From contig JADJOR010000011.1 of the NCBI GenBank assembly GCA_016713665.1, positions 1 to 64,000 on the forward strand: a stretch of 64,000 nt of DNA, written 5' to 3'. Position numbers and translations under genes: made by a program. Below the pieces are notes generated by a model. That model saw only the letters and a list, made by a program, of their open reading frames with translations, was not told the DNA's origin and did not search any database. Below are positions 26,984-37,958 of the stretch, in pieces. The first letter of the stretch is position 1; every line of letters begins with the position of its first letter. The DNA comes from Deltaproteobacteria bacterium (lineage in GTDB: Bacteria > Myxococcota_A > UBA9160 > UBA4427).

Positions 26984-28000
26984 TCAGACGAAGCGATCGA
27001 CGCCGCGAGACGCAGCGTCGGGCTCGGGCGCGAGGCGGTATTCGGAATCGAGCAGCCCGTCGATCCGCTCGGTCACGAGCGCGGCGACCTGCGCGAACTC
27101 GGCGCCGAATCGCCGCTCGGCCCCGGCCGAGAACGGCGCGAAGTCCTCGGCCACCGGCGCGAAGCCCCCCGCCGCGAGGCAGGCCTGCACCTCGACCGGC
27201 TCGATCGGCTCGCCGATCCGATAGACGATGCGACCGCGGCGCGCGAAGGGCGAGGCGCCGGGATAGACGAGATCCGCGCCGTTGCAGCCGACGGGCACGA
27301 TCGGGATCCGGAGGTGGAGCGCCATCTGGCCGATGCCGTCGTGGCCGGGGAGCAGACGCCGGGAGCGGGTGCCCTGCGGAAACACGAGCAGATCGAGGCC
27401 GATCGAGACGGCCTCCCGATTGAGGGCGACGAAGCGCGCCATCATCGCGGCGAAGAGGCGGCTGATGTAGTCGGCGTAGTCCCCGATCGCGGGATCGAAG
27501 GCCAGGCCCAGCGGACTCCGCCCCGGCCGATAGAGCGCCGGCGGGACCAGCGGCGGCGGCGGCAGGGGATCGCTCGCGCCCAGCACACGGGCATCGACGG
27601 CGCGGCGCAGCGCTTTGTACTCGGCCTCGCTCGGCCGGCGCCCGATCGCCGCCAGGAAATCCTTCGCGATCAGGTAGCCGCGCGAGACCGTCGGCAGCTG
27701 GAGCATGCTCTCCATGAAGCGCGCGAGCAGCGGCGACTCGTAGTATTTGCCCTTGACCCAGGTCGCCGTGAAGCGATCGCGATCCTGCCAGAGCCGGTAT
27801 TGAAAGGGAAAGTAGTTGTAGCGGTCGGTGTGGTTCATCGCGAAGAGCACGGGCCGGTCGGGAATCCGCTCGGGATGCTCGACCTCGATCGCGACGCCGG
27901 GAAGCCAGCCGTAGTTGAGGCCCAGCAGCCGACCCATGAAGCGCTGCGAGCGCGGGCGGCGAACCAGACGCAGGCGTTGCAGCAGAGGCAGATCGAGCAT
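26984..28000 (-). CDS. PlsC-like acyltransferase with altered HX4D motif
   Basis: The 338-residue protein resembles 1-acylglycerol-3-phosphate acyltransferases. MNHTDRYNY occupies motif I, but the usual HX4D Asp is Asn (His, TDRY, Asn), and motif III is FPQGTRSR rather than FPEGTRS; VPVGCNGADLVYPG fits motif IV. A roughly 70-residue insertion with RPSEAEYKALRRAVDARVLG and a proline run separates the motifs. It may be a diverged acyltransferase or a family with a different catalytic pair. GGAGG lies upstream of the ATG at 28000. Convergent with rfaE2, seven bases apart. Confidence 0.7.
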   Translation of the reverse strand: MLDLPLLQRLRLVRRPRSQRFMGRLLGLNYGWLPGVAIEVEHPERIPDRPVLFAMNHTDRYNYFPFQYRLWQDRDRFTATWVKGKYYESPLLARFMESMLQLPTVSRGYLIAKDFLAAIGRRPSEAEYKALRRAVDARVLGASDPLPPPPLVPPALYRPGRSPLGLAFDPAIGDYADYISRLFAAMMARFVALNREAVSIGLDLLVFPQGTRSRRLLPGHDGIGQMALHLRIPIVPVGCNGADLVYPGASPFARRGRIVYRIGEPIEPVEVQACLAAGGFAPVAEDFAPFSAGAERRFGAEFAQVAALVTERIDGLLDSEYRLAPEPDAASRGVDRFV

Positions 28001-28162
28001 CGGCTCAGCCCTCCTCTCCACCCCGGAGCCGCCCACTGGAGCCGCAGGGTGGGCGGCCCGGGCGACCGCCCTCGGCATCGCCGGGCGCCGGAAGCGGGAT
28101 CCGCGCGAGAGCGCGCGGCACCTCCGCCGAAACGTTCGCGATCCGGGACGCCGTCATCGCGC

Positions 28163-29428
28163 TCAGAAGCCGCGATCGGGCCGATCGAAGAAGCCCGCAT
28201 CGATGATCTGCACGTCGACCTCGCTGCCCGCGGCGAAGCTCTCGGCCTCGGCGGGAAAGATCGCGAGACCCTGGCCCCGGATCAGCGAGGTCAGCACGCC
28301 GGAGCTCTGGTTCGCCGTCGGCGTCGCGACCAGCGCATCGCCTTCCCGCTCGAGGCTCACGCGGACGAAATGGAGCCGGCCGCGGCCCTTCTTCATGGGC
28401 CGGGCGAGGCGCGCCTTCACGACGGGTCGGTGGAGCAGGCGATGTCCCATCAGCTTGCGCAGCGCGGGGCGGACGAATTGCTCGAAGGTGACGGCCGTCG
28501 AGACCGGGTTCCCGGGGAGGCCGAAGACCAGCGTCCCCGTCGCCTCGATCACGCCGAAGGCGAGCGGATAGCCGGGCTTCATCTTGACGCCCCAGAAGAG
28601 CAGCCGACAGCCGAGCTTCTCGAGCACGCCGCGCACGTGGTCGTGGTCGCCGACCGAGACCCCCGCCGAGCTCACGATCACGTCCGCCCGCAGCCCCGCC
28701 CGCAGCCTCGCCTCGATCGCCGCCGGGTCGTCCTCGGCGATCCCGAGGTAGATCGGCCGCGCACCGACCTCCCGGCACTGCGCCGCGAGCGTGTACGAGT
28801 TGGACGACGCGATGTGGCCGTCGTCGGTCAGGCGATCCGGCTCGACGAGCTCGTCGCCGCCGGAGAGGATCGCGACCGTGGGCCGCTGATGAACGGCGAC
28901 GATCGAGCGGCCGAGCGACGCGAGCACGCCCAGATGGGCCGAACCTAACACGGTCCTCGACTCGATCAGCCGATCGCCGGCCTGGAAGTCCTCGCCCGCG
29001 TCGCGCACGTTCTCCCGCGGCTCGGGCTCGACGAGAAACGCGACCTGCCCGCCCTCGGCGCGCGTCTCTTCCTGCATCACGACGGCGTCGGCGCCCGGGG
29101 GAAGCGGAGCGCCCGTGAAGATGCGCGCCGACTCGCCCGCCCCGAGCGGCCGCGAGGCCTGGCCGCCGGCCGCGACCTCGTAGACGACGGGAAGCGTCCT
29201 CGGCTGCGTCTCGCTCGCGCCGAGCAGATCCGCCCGCCGCACGGCATAACCGTCCATCGCCGAGCAATCCGCCGGCGGATGCGGGCGCGTCGCCTCGATG
29301 GCCTCGGCGAGGACCCGGCCCGCCGCATTCCAGGCGCTCACCGTCTCCGCCCCGAGGATCCCCGTCGCCTCGAGGACGACCGACTCTGCTTCTGCGACCG
29401 TAAGACCTTCCCGCATGCTTCCACCCAT
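28163..29428 (-). CDS. moeA: molybdopterin molybdenumtransferase MoeA
   Basis: The 421-residue protein shows MoeA domains in order: SAMDGYAVRRADL, RIFTGAPLPPGADAVVMQEE, VAILSGGDELVEP, SAGVSVGDHDHVRGVLE, FGLPGNPVSTAVTFEQFVRP and a C-terminal beta domain. MoeA inserts molybdate into adenylylated molybdopterin. Start could be 29428 or the ATG at 29416 four codons in; neither has an ideal ribosome-binding site. It is divergent from ntrB. No other Mo-cofactor gene is in the window. Confidence 0.93.
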   Translation of the reverse strand: MGGSMREGLTVAEAESVVLEATGILGAETVSAWNAAGRVLAEAIEATRPHPPADCSAMDGYAVRRADLLGASETQPRTLPVVYEVAAGGQASRPLGAGESARIFTGAPLPPGADAVVMQEETRAEGGQVAFLVEPEPRENVRDAGEDFQAGDRLIESRTVLGSAHLGVLASLGRSIVAVHQRPTVAILSGGDELVEPDRLTDDGHIASSNSYTLAAQCREVGARPIYLGIAEDDPAAIEARLRAGLRADVIVSSAGVSVGDHDHVRGVLEKLGCRLLFWGVKMKPGYPLAFGVIEATGTLVFGLPGNPVSTAVTFEQFVRPALRKLMGHRLLHRPVVKARLARPMKKGRGRLHFVRVSLEREGDALVATPTANQSSGVLTSLIRGQGLAIFPAEAESFAAGSEVDVQIIDAGFFDRPDRGF

Positions 29429-29584
29429 TCGTTCGATTCGGCTCTACGGTACTGCCTCGACCCGATCCCGGGCAGGCCGTGGACGACCCGAATCCCGGTC
29501 CGCGCCCCCCGCCCCCTTCCGCTGCGTTTGCGGCGGGGTCGCCCCCCGCTAGATTGCCGGCCCACCGGCCCACGGACACCCTCC

Positions 29585-30708
29585 ATGAACCTCGATCTCC
29601 AGGGCATCTTCGACGCGTTGCTCGAGGGGGTCATCGTCCTCGACGCGGCCGATCGGATCGAGCTGGTCAACCCCGAAGCCCGCCGGCTCCTCGGCGCGGC
29701 CCACGACGTCGCTCCCGGCAAGTCGTTAGGTGAGGCCCTGGGCGCGGATCATCCCGTCTGCGCGGTCGTGGCCCGCGTCCGCCGCTCGGGACGCGCCTCG
29801 ATCCACGACGAGGTCGAGATCCCGCAGCGCTTCGAGAGCCCGATCCCGGTCGACGTCGCCGTCTCGAACATCGGCGACGCCCCGCGCGGCAGACCGGCGG
29901 CGATCGCCATCGCCATGCGCGACCGGAGCGCCGCGCGGACCCTGCGCGAGGAGATCAGCGAGCGCGAGCGCCAGGAGTCCTACGGTCACATCGCCGCCGG
30001 CATCGCCCACGAGGTCCGCAATCCCCTGGGCGGCATCCGGGGCGCTGCCGAGCTGATCGGCATGCGCTCGAAGGACGAACGCAGCCGCAAGGCCGCGAGC
30101 CTGATCGTCGGCGAGGTGGACCGCATCTCGGGCCTGGTCGACGAGCTGATGATCTTCGCCCGGGGCGACCGGCTCGAGCTCAAGAACGTGAACATCCATC
30201 GCCTGCTCGATACGCTCCTCGATCTGGCGCGCCTCGAGCGCGGCCACGAAATGATCAAGATCGTGCGGCGTTACGACCCGTCGCTTCCGGAGATCGAGGC
30301 CGACGAATCCCGTCTCCAGCAGGTCTTCCTGAACCTCGTGAGGAATGCGATGCAGGCGATGGAGCCGAAAGGCGGACGACTCACGGTCTCGACGGGCATG
30401 ACCCTCGAGCATCGCCTCGTCGGCCTCGACGGTCGCGCGCAACCGACCGTCCGCATCCGCTTCCAGGACGAGGGCCCGGGCATTCCGGAGTCGATCCTGG
30501 GCCGGCTCTCGACGCCCTTCTTCACGACGAAGCCGAAGGGCACGGGCCTCGGACTCTCCGTCGCGCGCCATTGGGTGAGGTGCCACGGAGGCCGCCTCCG
30601 CATCGACTCGGTCCTCGGCGAGGGCACACGTGTCGACGTCGATCTCCCGCTTTACGCGCCCGCTCAGGATGCACCCGCCCAGGACGCGGCCGACCAGGAG
30701 ACCCGGTC

Positions 30709-30712
<4 letters not shown>
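29585..30712 (+). CDS. ntrB: NtrB-like PAS sensor histidine kinase
   Basis: The 375-residue cytosolic kinase has a PAS domain (about 1-115, IFDALLEGVIVLDAADRIEL), an H-box IAHEVRNPLGGIRGAAEL with His at about 141, and ATP-binding N (VFLNLVRNAMQAM), G1 (DEGPGIP) and G2 (TGLGLSVARHW) boxes. No transmembrane segment is seen. It should phosphorylate the NtrC-type regulator encoded next, whose ATG overlaps its stop (ATGA). The C-terminal tail repeats APAQDAPAQDAADQ. Confidence 0.9.
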
Positions 30713-32150
<1,438 letters not shown>

Positions 32151-32154
<4 letters not shown>

Positions 32155-32798
32155 GCGCCTCCGGCGACGCCTATCGCGGTCTGCACGTGCTGGTCGACGA
32201 CGATCCGCGCTGGGGGCGCGATCCGGTCGAGCAGGCGCGGGCCGCCTGCCGCGCGCGGGTGCCCGTCGTCCAGCTGCGCGCCAAGCGGGCGGGCGATCGC
32301 GTCGCCCTCGCCTGGGCGCGCGAGATCCGCGCGCTGACCCGCGCCGCGGGGAGCCGCTTCGTCGTCAACGACCGCTTCGATCTCGCGCTGCTCGCCGACG
32401 CCGACGCCGTCCACCTCGGCCAGGACGATCTGTCGCCTTCGGCGATCCCGCGCGCGGTCCGCGCGCGGCTCGCGGTCGGCCGCTCGACCCATACCCCCGA
32501 GCAGCTCGCGGCCGCCCGCGACGAAGACGTCGACTACGTCGCCTACGGTCCGGTCTTCGGCACGCGCTCGAAGGACTCGCCCTTCGCGGCCCGCGGCCTC
32601 GAGGCGCTCGCCGACGCGGTGCGCCTCGCCGCGCCGCGGCCGCTCGTCGCGATCGGCGGCCTCGAGCGCGATCATCTCCCGCTGCTCCGCGCCCTCGGCG
32701 TCGCCGGCGTCGCCGTCATCTCCGCGGTCGCAGCCGCCCCCGAGCCCGAGCAGGCCGCGGCGGCGCTGATCGACGCCTTCGACGCGAGGCCCGCATGA
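32151..32798 (+). CDS. thiE: thiamine-phosphate synthase ThiE
   Basis: The 215-residue TIM barrel has VQLRAKRA, FVVNDRFDLALLADADAVHL then GQDDLSP, VAYGPVFGTRSK and VAIGGL, the pyrophosphate and thiazole phosphate sites of ThiE, which joins HMP-PP and thiazole phosphate into thiamine phosphate. The GTG at 32151 overlaps the ntrC stop (GTGA). Placement between ntrC and a nucleoside transporter is unusual. No TPP riboswitch is seen nearby. Confidence 0.9.
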
Positions 32799-34024
32799 GC
32801 GACCTCGCGCTGCGCGGGCTTTCGGGGCTCGGATTCGTCGCGCTGCTCGGTCTCGCGTGGCTTCTCTCGAGCGATCGGCGCGCCGTCGATCGCCGCATGC
32901 TCGGCCGGGGCATCGCGATCCAGCTCGGCCTCGCGGCCGTGCTGCTCGGGACGCCGGTGGGCAGGAGCTTCTTCTCGATCGTCGAGCGTCCGGTCGCGAT
33001 CCTGATCGACGTGAGCGAGGCCGGGGCGCGCTTCGTGTTCGGACCGCTGCTCGACGTCGGTCCGAGCTTCGCCCTCGGCGTGCTCCCGATCATCGTCGTC
33101 GTCGGCTCGCTCTTCGGCACGCTCTACTTCCTCGGCTGGATCCAGCCCCTCGTGCGCGCGATGGCGCGCCTCTTCACCCGGGCGATGCACGTCTCGGGCG
33201 CCGAGGCGCTGGCGGCCGTGGCCAACGTCTTCGTCGGGATGACGGAGGCGGGGCTCGTCGTGCGGCCCTATCTCGCGCGCATGACGCGCTCGGAGCTCTT
33301 CTCGTTCATGACGGTGGGCATGTCGACGATCGCGGGGTCGGTGCTCGTCGCCTACTCGATGATCCTCGGGCCGGGCTATGCGGGGCATCTCGTCGTGGCG
33401 AGCCTGCTTTCCGCGCCGGCCGGGCTCGTCGTGGCGAAGCTGATGGTGCCGGAGACGGAGGTGCCCGAGACCCGGGCGGGCGCCGACCTCGTCGATGCCT
33501 CGACCGCCCACAACCTCGTCGATGCCGCCGCCGAGGGCGGCCTCATGGGACTTCGGCTCGCCCTCAACATCGGCGCGCTGCTGGTCGCCTTCGTCGCATT
33601 GGTCGCCCTCGCGAACCACGCGATCGGCGCGGTCGGGGGACTCGTGGGCGCACCGGAGGCCACGCTCCAATCGATCCTCGGCTGGCTGCTCGCCCCGATC
33701 GCGTTCCTGATGGGCGTCCCGTGGAACGACGCGCGGGAGATCGGCGGGCTGATCGGGGTCAAGACGATCGTGAACGAGTTCATCGCCTATCAGGATCTGG
33801 CGGCCCTCGTGAAGGCGGGGGCGGTGTCGGAGCGCAGCGCCGTGATCGCGGCCTACGCCCTCTGCGGCTTCGCGAACTTCGGGTCGCTCGCGATCCTGCT
33901 CGGCGGCATCGACGGCATCGCCCCCGAGCGGCGGGCCGAGGCCGCGGCGCTTGGGGTACGCTCGATCGTCGCGGGCACGATCGCGACCTGCCTGACGGGC
34001 TGTCTCGCGGGCTTGTTCGTCTGA
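32795..34024 (+). CDS. nupC: concentrative nucleoside transporter (NupC/CNT family)
   Basis: The 409-residue polytopic protein has the CNT hallmarks VFVGMTEAGLVVRPYLARM, GVKTIVNEFIAYQDL and YALCGFANFGSLAILLGG, and about nine hydrophobic helices. CNT proteins import nucleosides with sodium or protons. The ATG overlaps the thiE stop by four bases, completing a four-gene coupled chain ntrB-ntrC-thiE-nupC. Nucleoside uptake under nitrogen control is plausible. Confidence 0.88.
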   Translation: MSDLALRGLSGLGFVALLGLAWLLSSDRRAVDRRMLGRGIAIQLGLAAVLLGTPVGRSFFSIVERPVAILIDVSEAGARFVFGPLLDVGPSFALGVLPIIVVVGSLFGTLYFLGWIQPLVRAMARLFTRAMHVSGAEALAAVANVFVGMTEAGLVVRPYLARMTRSELFSFMTVGMSTIAGSVLVAYSMILGPGYAGHLVVASLLSAPAGLVVAKLMVPETEVPETRAGADLVDASTAHNLVDAAAEGGLMGLRLALNIGALLVAFVALVALANHAIGAVGGLVGAPEATLQSILGWLLAPIAFLMGVPWNDAREIGGLIGVKTIVNEFIAYQDLAALVKAGAVSERSAVIAAYALCGFANFGSLAILLGGIDGIAPERRAEAAALGVRSIVAGTIATCLTGCLAGLFV

Positions 34025-34088
34025 GCCGGATCGATTTCGAGAACTGGCCCGATCGCCGGACGTGCGCAGCGTCCGATGGAGAGCCCTC

Positions 34089-34919
34089 ATGAAGAGAATC
34101 TCGGGCCGGGTGGCCGTCGTGACCGGCGCAGCCAGCGGCATCGGCCGCGCGACGGCCCTGCGCCTGGCCGAGCGCGGCTGCACGCTCGCGCTCGCCGACG
34201 TCGATCCGGTCGGCCTCGACGAGACGGCGGCGATCCTCGCCGCGCGCGGGGCGAAGGTCTCGACGGCCGTCGTCGACGTCGCCTCGGCCCCGGCGATGGA
34301 AGCCTTCGCCCGCCACGTCGAGACGACCCACGGCGGGGCCCAGATCCTCGTCAACAACGCCGGCGTCGTGATCGCCGGCCCCTTCGCCGAGCAGCGCCTC
34401 GCCGATCTCGAGTGGCTCTTCGGCGTCAACTACTGGGGCGTCGTCCACGGCTGCCACTTCTTCCTGCCGCTGCTCCGCCGCGCCGACGAGGGGCATATCG
34501 TGAACCTCTCGAGCATGTTCGGCTTCCTCGGGCTGCCGGCGCAGAGCGGCTACTGCGCGACGAAGGCGGCGGTGCGAGCCCTCTCCGAGAGCCTCTACGC
34601 GGAGCTGCGAAGCGAGCGGATCGGGGTCACCACCGTCCACCCGGGCTGCATCGACACGTCGATCGTGCGCTCGGGACGCATGGACGACGAGGTGATGCGG
34701 CGCGACGTGCAGGCGCTCTTCGATCGGCGCGGCGCCCCGCCCGAGACCGTCGCCCGCGCGATCGTGGGCGCGATCGAGAAGGACCGCCTCTTCGTGCGCG
34801 TGCGGCCCGAGTCGGTCGCGACGGACGTCCTGAAGCGCCTCTTCCCGGCGGCGATCCACCGCTTCCTCGCGGCCCGCTTCGCGCGCGAGCGGCGCGCCGG
34901 CGCCCCGTCTCCGCGATGA
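34089..34919 (+). CDS. short-chain dehydrogenase/reductase
   Basis: The 276-residue SDR has TGAASGIGRATALRLAERG, NNAGVVIAGPF, NLSSMFGFLGLPAQSGYCAT then K (catalytic Ser, Tyr, Lys) and a C-terminal basic segment (HRFLAARFARERRAG). It resembles classical SDRs often found with lipid or steroid genes; substrate unknown. The ATG at 34089 gives a normal N-terminus. The dipeptidase gene overlaps its end by ATGA. Confidence 0.87.
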   Translation: MKRISGRVAVVTGAASGIGRATALRLAERGCTLALADVDPVGLDETAAILAARGAKVSTAVVDVASAPAMEAFARHVETTHGGAQILVNNAGVVIAGPFAEQRLADLEWLFGVNYWGVVHGCHFFLPLLRRADEGHIVNLSSMFGFLGLPAQSGYCATKAAVRALSESLYAELRSERIGVTTVHPGCIDTSIVRSGRMDDEVMRRDVQALFDRRGAPPETVARAIVGAIEKDRLFVRVRPESVATDVLKRLFPAAIHRFLAARFARERRAGAPSPR

Positions 34920-36262
34920 CCGGCGAGCGGCCCGAATCCCCGGCCGGCCCGGCCGCTCCCGAGACGGCGGAGAAGGCCGACCGCGGCCGCGCGGCCCGGA
35001 GCACGCCGCGGCGCTTCGCGCGGCGCGCGGCGGGCATCGCGGCCGCGCTCTTCGTCGTGGCCTGGCTCGTGCTCGGGGTCGAGCTCGAGGGGCTCATCAA
35101 TCGCGTCGAGCCGGTGGACCTGCCGGAGGTCTCCGAGCGCGCGCGGGCGCTCCACGCCGGGAGCTTCGTCGCCGATCTCCACGCCGACTCGCTGCTCTTC
35201 GAGCGCGATCTGCTCCGCCGCGGCCGCCTGGGGCACGTCGATCTCCCGCGGCTCCAGGAAGGCGGCGTGGCGCTCCAGGTCCTCGGCCTGCCGACGACCG
35301 TCTACTTCGGAACCAACATCGATCGCACCGAAGCCCGCGGCCTCGACCTGCTGACCGCAGCCGGCCTCGCGAAGCGCTCGCGGACCGCGCTGCAGAGCCC
35401 GATGGAGCGCGCGCTCTACCACGCCGCGCGCGCGGAGGCGTTCGCCCGCGCGTCGGAGGGGCAGCTCGTGCCGATCCTCGATCGCGCGGACCTCGCGCGA
35501 CTGCTCGCCGCGCGCGCGAGGGGCGAAGCCGTCGTCGGGTACCTGCTCGCCCTCGAAGGCGCCCACGCCCTCGAGTCCGATCCCGCGAATCTGCGCCGCG
35601 CCTTCGACGCCGGCTACCGCATGATCGGGCTCAGCCATTTCTTCGACAACGACTACGCCGGCTCTTCCGCGGGCGTCGCCCGGAGCGGGCTCACGCCCCT
35701 CGGCCGCGCGACCCTCACCGAGATGGAGCGGCTCGGCATCGCCGCGGATCTCGCCCACCTCTCCCCCGCCGCCGTCGACGACGTGCTCGCCGTCGCGACG
35801 AAGCCCGTGGTCGTCTCGCATACGGGCGTCCGCGGAACCTGCGACAACGCGCGCAACCTCTCCGACGATCAGCTCCGGCGGATCGCGGCGCGCGGCGGCG
35901 TCATCGGCCTCGGCTTCTGGGGGATCGCCGCCTGCGGGACCCGGCCCGCCGACATCGCCCGCTCGATCGCCCACGTCGTCCGCATCGTCGGCGCGGACCA
36001 CGCGGCGCTCGGCTCCGACTACGACGGGGCGACGACGGTCGGCTTCGACGTCCGTCGGCTCGCGTCGCTGACGCAGGCGCTGGTCGACGTCGGTCTGTCG
36101 GAGGCGCAGATCCGGAAGGTGCTCGGGGAGAACGCGCGGCGGCTGCTCGCGGCGACGCTGCCGGCGCCATCGCCTTCCGATCGAATCTCGCAGGCGCCTT
36201 CGCGCGCCGCTGCGGAGGGGGGCGTCGTTGCGTCCACGTCGAAGCGGGCGGGCTCCGACTAG
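34916..36262 (+). CDS. membrane dipeptidase (peptidase M19 family)
   Basis: The 448-residue protein has an N-terminal transmembrane anchor (about residues 38-58, RAAGIAAALFVVAWLVLGVE) and the M19 renal-dipeptidase TIM barrel: VADLHADSLLFERD, LALEGAHAL, GYRMIGLSHFFDNDYAGSSA, VSHTGVRGTCDNARNLSDDQ and ALGSDYDGATTVGF, carrying the two-zinc ligands. It would hydrolyse dipeptides, including LD- or beta-lactam-like substrates, at the envelope. Start overlaps the SDR stop (ATGA). Its stop shares the CTAG tetramer with the convergent lspA stop. Confidence 0.9.
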   Translation: MTGERPESPAGPAAPETAEKADRGRAARSTPRRFARRAAGIAAALFVVAWLVLGVELEGLINRVEPVDLPEVSERARALHAGSFVADLHADSLLFERDLLRRGRLGHVDLPRLQEGGVALQVLGLPTTVYFGTNIDRTEARGLDLLTAAGLAKRSRTALQSPMERALYHAARAEAFARASEGQLVPILDRADLARLLAARARGEAVVGYLLALEGAHALESDPANLRRAFDAGYRMIGLSHFFDNDYAGSSAGVARSGLTPLGRATLTEMERLGIAADLAHLSPAAVDDVLAVATKPVVVSHTGVRGTCDNARNLSDDQLRRIAARGGVIGLGFWGIAACGTRPADIARSIAHVVRIVGADHAALGSDYDGATTVGFDVRRLASLTQALVDVGLSEAQIRKVLGENARRLLAATLPAPSPSDRISQAPSRAAAEGGVVASTSKRAGSD

Positions 36263-36813
36263 GCGGACGTCCCGTTGCGCGCCTCGGACGCGACCGCCGG
36301 ATCCCGCTCGGGCTCGGGCGACCCCGGCTCGGGCTCGAGGATCATCTGCAGCATCAGCAGGCCGACACCGACCACGATCCAGCAATCCGCCAGGTTGAAG
36401 GTCGGCCAGACGTAGCCCCCGATCAGCCGGAAATCGAGGAAGTCGACGACCTCGCCGTGGCGCAGGCGATCGACGAGATTCCCGATCGCGCCCCCGAGCA
36501 CGCCTCCGATCGCCGTCGCCGCGAGCCCGTCCCGGGCGTCGATGCGCCGCAGGAAGACGAGCAGCAGCACGATCGCGAGGAGCCCGGTTCCGAGGAAGAA
36601 CCCCTGGCGCAGCGCCTCGGGCAGCGTCGCGAGGAAGCTGAAGGCGCCGCCGGGATTGCGGACGTGGGTCAGGTTGAAGAAGCCGGGGATGACGACCTGC
36701 AGCTCGCCGTAGGAGAACCGATCCAGGATCCACTGCTTGGTCCACTGATCGAGCGCGAAGCTCACCAGGAAGACCGGCAGGAAGAGCTTCACTTTCAACG
36801 GGATCTGCGCCAT
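36259..36813 (-). CDS. lspA: lipoprotein signal peptidase LspA
   Basis: The 184-residue protein has four transmembrane helices and the aspartyl protease motifs DQWTKQWI, THVRNPGGAFSF, GNLVDRLRHGEVVDFLDF and WPTFNLADCWI with the two catalytic Asp. It cleaves prolipoproteins after diacylglyceryl transfer; several lipoproteins are encoded in this window. The C-terminal tail beyond the fourth helix is short, acidic and unconserved. The stop overlaps that of the dipeptidase. Confidence 0.95.
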   Translation of the reverse strand: MAQIPLKVKLFLPVFLVSFALDQWTKQWILDRFSYGELQVVIPGFFNLTHVRNPGGAFSFLATLPEALRQGFFLGTGLLAIVLLLVFLRRIDARDGLAATAIGGVLGGAIGNLVDRLRHGEVVDFLDFRLIGGYVWPTFNLADCWIVVGVGLLMLQMILEPEPGSPEPERDPAVASEARNGTSA

Positions 36814-36977
36814 CGGGCCCGCAGCGTATCACGAAGCCGGACCCCTGCCCCCTCGCTCGCCCTGCGCCGCGGGGAACGCGCCGGCCCGGCGGGCTCGACC
36901 CGCTCCGGACCCGGCGTCACCCCCTGCCCGCGGAGCGCCTCATGCGCGCGGCACGCCCCGACGACTAAGCTCTCGAC

Positions 36978-37958
36978 ATGGACGCGACGAACGCCGTCGA
37001 AGATCCGAGCGAGCGCCTCGCCCGCGCGAGCGAAGCGCACTGGAAGAGCCAGCTCACGAAGCCCGAGCTGCGCGCCGTCCTCGCCCTCGACGATCGCCGC
37101 AGCGCCTGGACGCTCGCGGTCAACTGGGGTCTCGTGTTCGCGAGCATCGCCCTGGTCGGGCTCTTCCCGAATCCGCTCACGATCGTCGTCGCGCTCTTCG
37201 TGATCGGGGGCCGTCAGCTCGGCTGCGCCATCGTCATGCACGAGGCCGCCCACCGCTCCCTCTTCTCGAATCGCGTCTGGAACGATCGCCTGGGCAACTG
37301 GCTCGGTGCCTATCCGGTCCTGGCGGCGGTCGAGCCCTATCGGCGCGTCCATCTCCTCCACCACGCGCATACCGGCACCGCCGCCGATCCCGACCTCGCC
37401 CTGACGGCCCCCTTCCCGATCACGCGCCAGAGCCTCGCCCGGAAGGTCTTCCGCGACCTGACGGGCCAGACCGGCTACCAGCAGATCGCCCCCGTGATCG
37501 CGGGCAACCTGCAGCGCGAAGGCGGCTGGCGCCGGCTCGTCCCCTTCGTCGTCACGAATCTCGCGATCGCCGCGGTGCCGATCGCCTTCGGCCGTCCGGC
37601 GCTCGCGCTGCTCTGGCCGATCGCCCTGCTCACGACCCACCGCCTGGCCTTGCGCATCCGCTCGATCGCCGAGCACGCGATGGCAGGCCCGGCGGAGGAT
37701 CCGCTGCGCAACACGCGCACCACCCTCGTGCGGTGGTGGGAGCGCCTGCTCTTCGCGCCCGACTTCGTGAACTACCACCTCGAGCATCACCTGCTGATGA
37801 CGGTGCCCCACTACCGATTGCCGCGGCTGCACGCACTGCTGCGCGACAAGGGCCTGCTCGCCGGCGCGCTGGTCACCGAAGGCGGCTACCGCGAGGTCCT
37901 GCGGCGCGCGACGTCGACCGGGACGTCGGCCGGGACGTCGGCCGTACCCGCCGCCTAA
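36978..37958 (+). CDS. membrane fatty-acid desaturase family protein
   Basis: The 326-residue protein has four hydrophobic helices and three histidine boxes: MHEAAHRSLF (HxxxH), HLLHHAH (HxxxHH-type) and YHLEHHLLM (HxxHH), the di-iron ligands of membrane desaturases/hydroxylases. It should introduce a double bond or hydroxyl into a lipid chain. The C-terminus ends in a short TSTGTSAGTSAVP repeat of low complexity. Its stop overlaps the convergent questin-oxidase-like gene. Confidence 0.87.
   Translation: MDATNAVEDPSERLARASEAHWKSQLTKPELRAVLALDDRRSAWTLAVNWGLVFASIALVGLFPNPLTIVVALFVIGGRQLGCAIVMHEAAHRSLFSNRVWNDRLGNWLGAYPVLAAVEPYRRVHLLHHAHTGTAADPDLALTAPFPITRQSLARKVFRDLTGQTGYQQIAPVIAGNLQREGGWRRLVPFVVTNLAIAAVPIAFGRPALALLWPIALLTTHRLALRIRSIAEHAMAGPAEDPLRNTRTTLVRWWERLLFAPDFVNYHLEHHLLMTVPHYRLPRLHALLRDKGLLAGALVTEGGYREVLRRATSTGTSAGTSAVPAA

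Noticed and set aside
28005..28157. A 50-codon frame between moeA and the PlsC-like gene
   Set aside because: It begins six bases after the moeA stop but has no good ribosome-binding site, no recognised motif and a Pro/Gly/Arg composition typical of noncoding GC-rich DNA.
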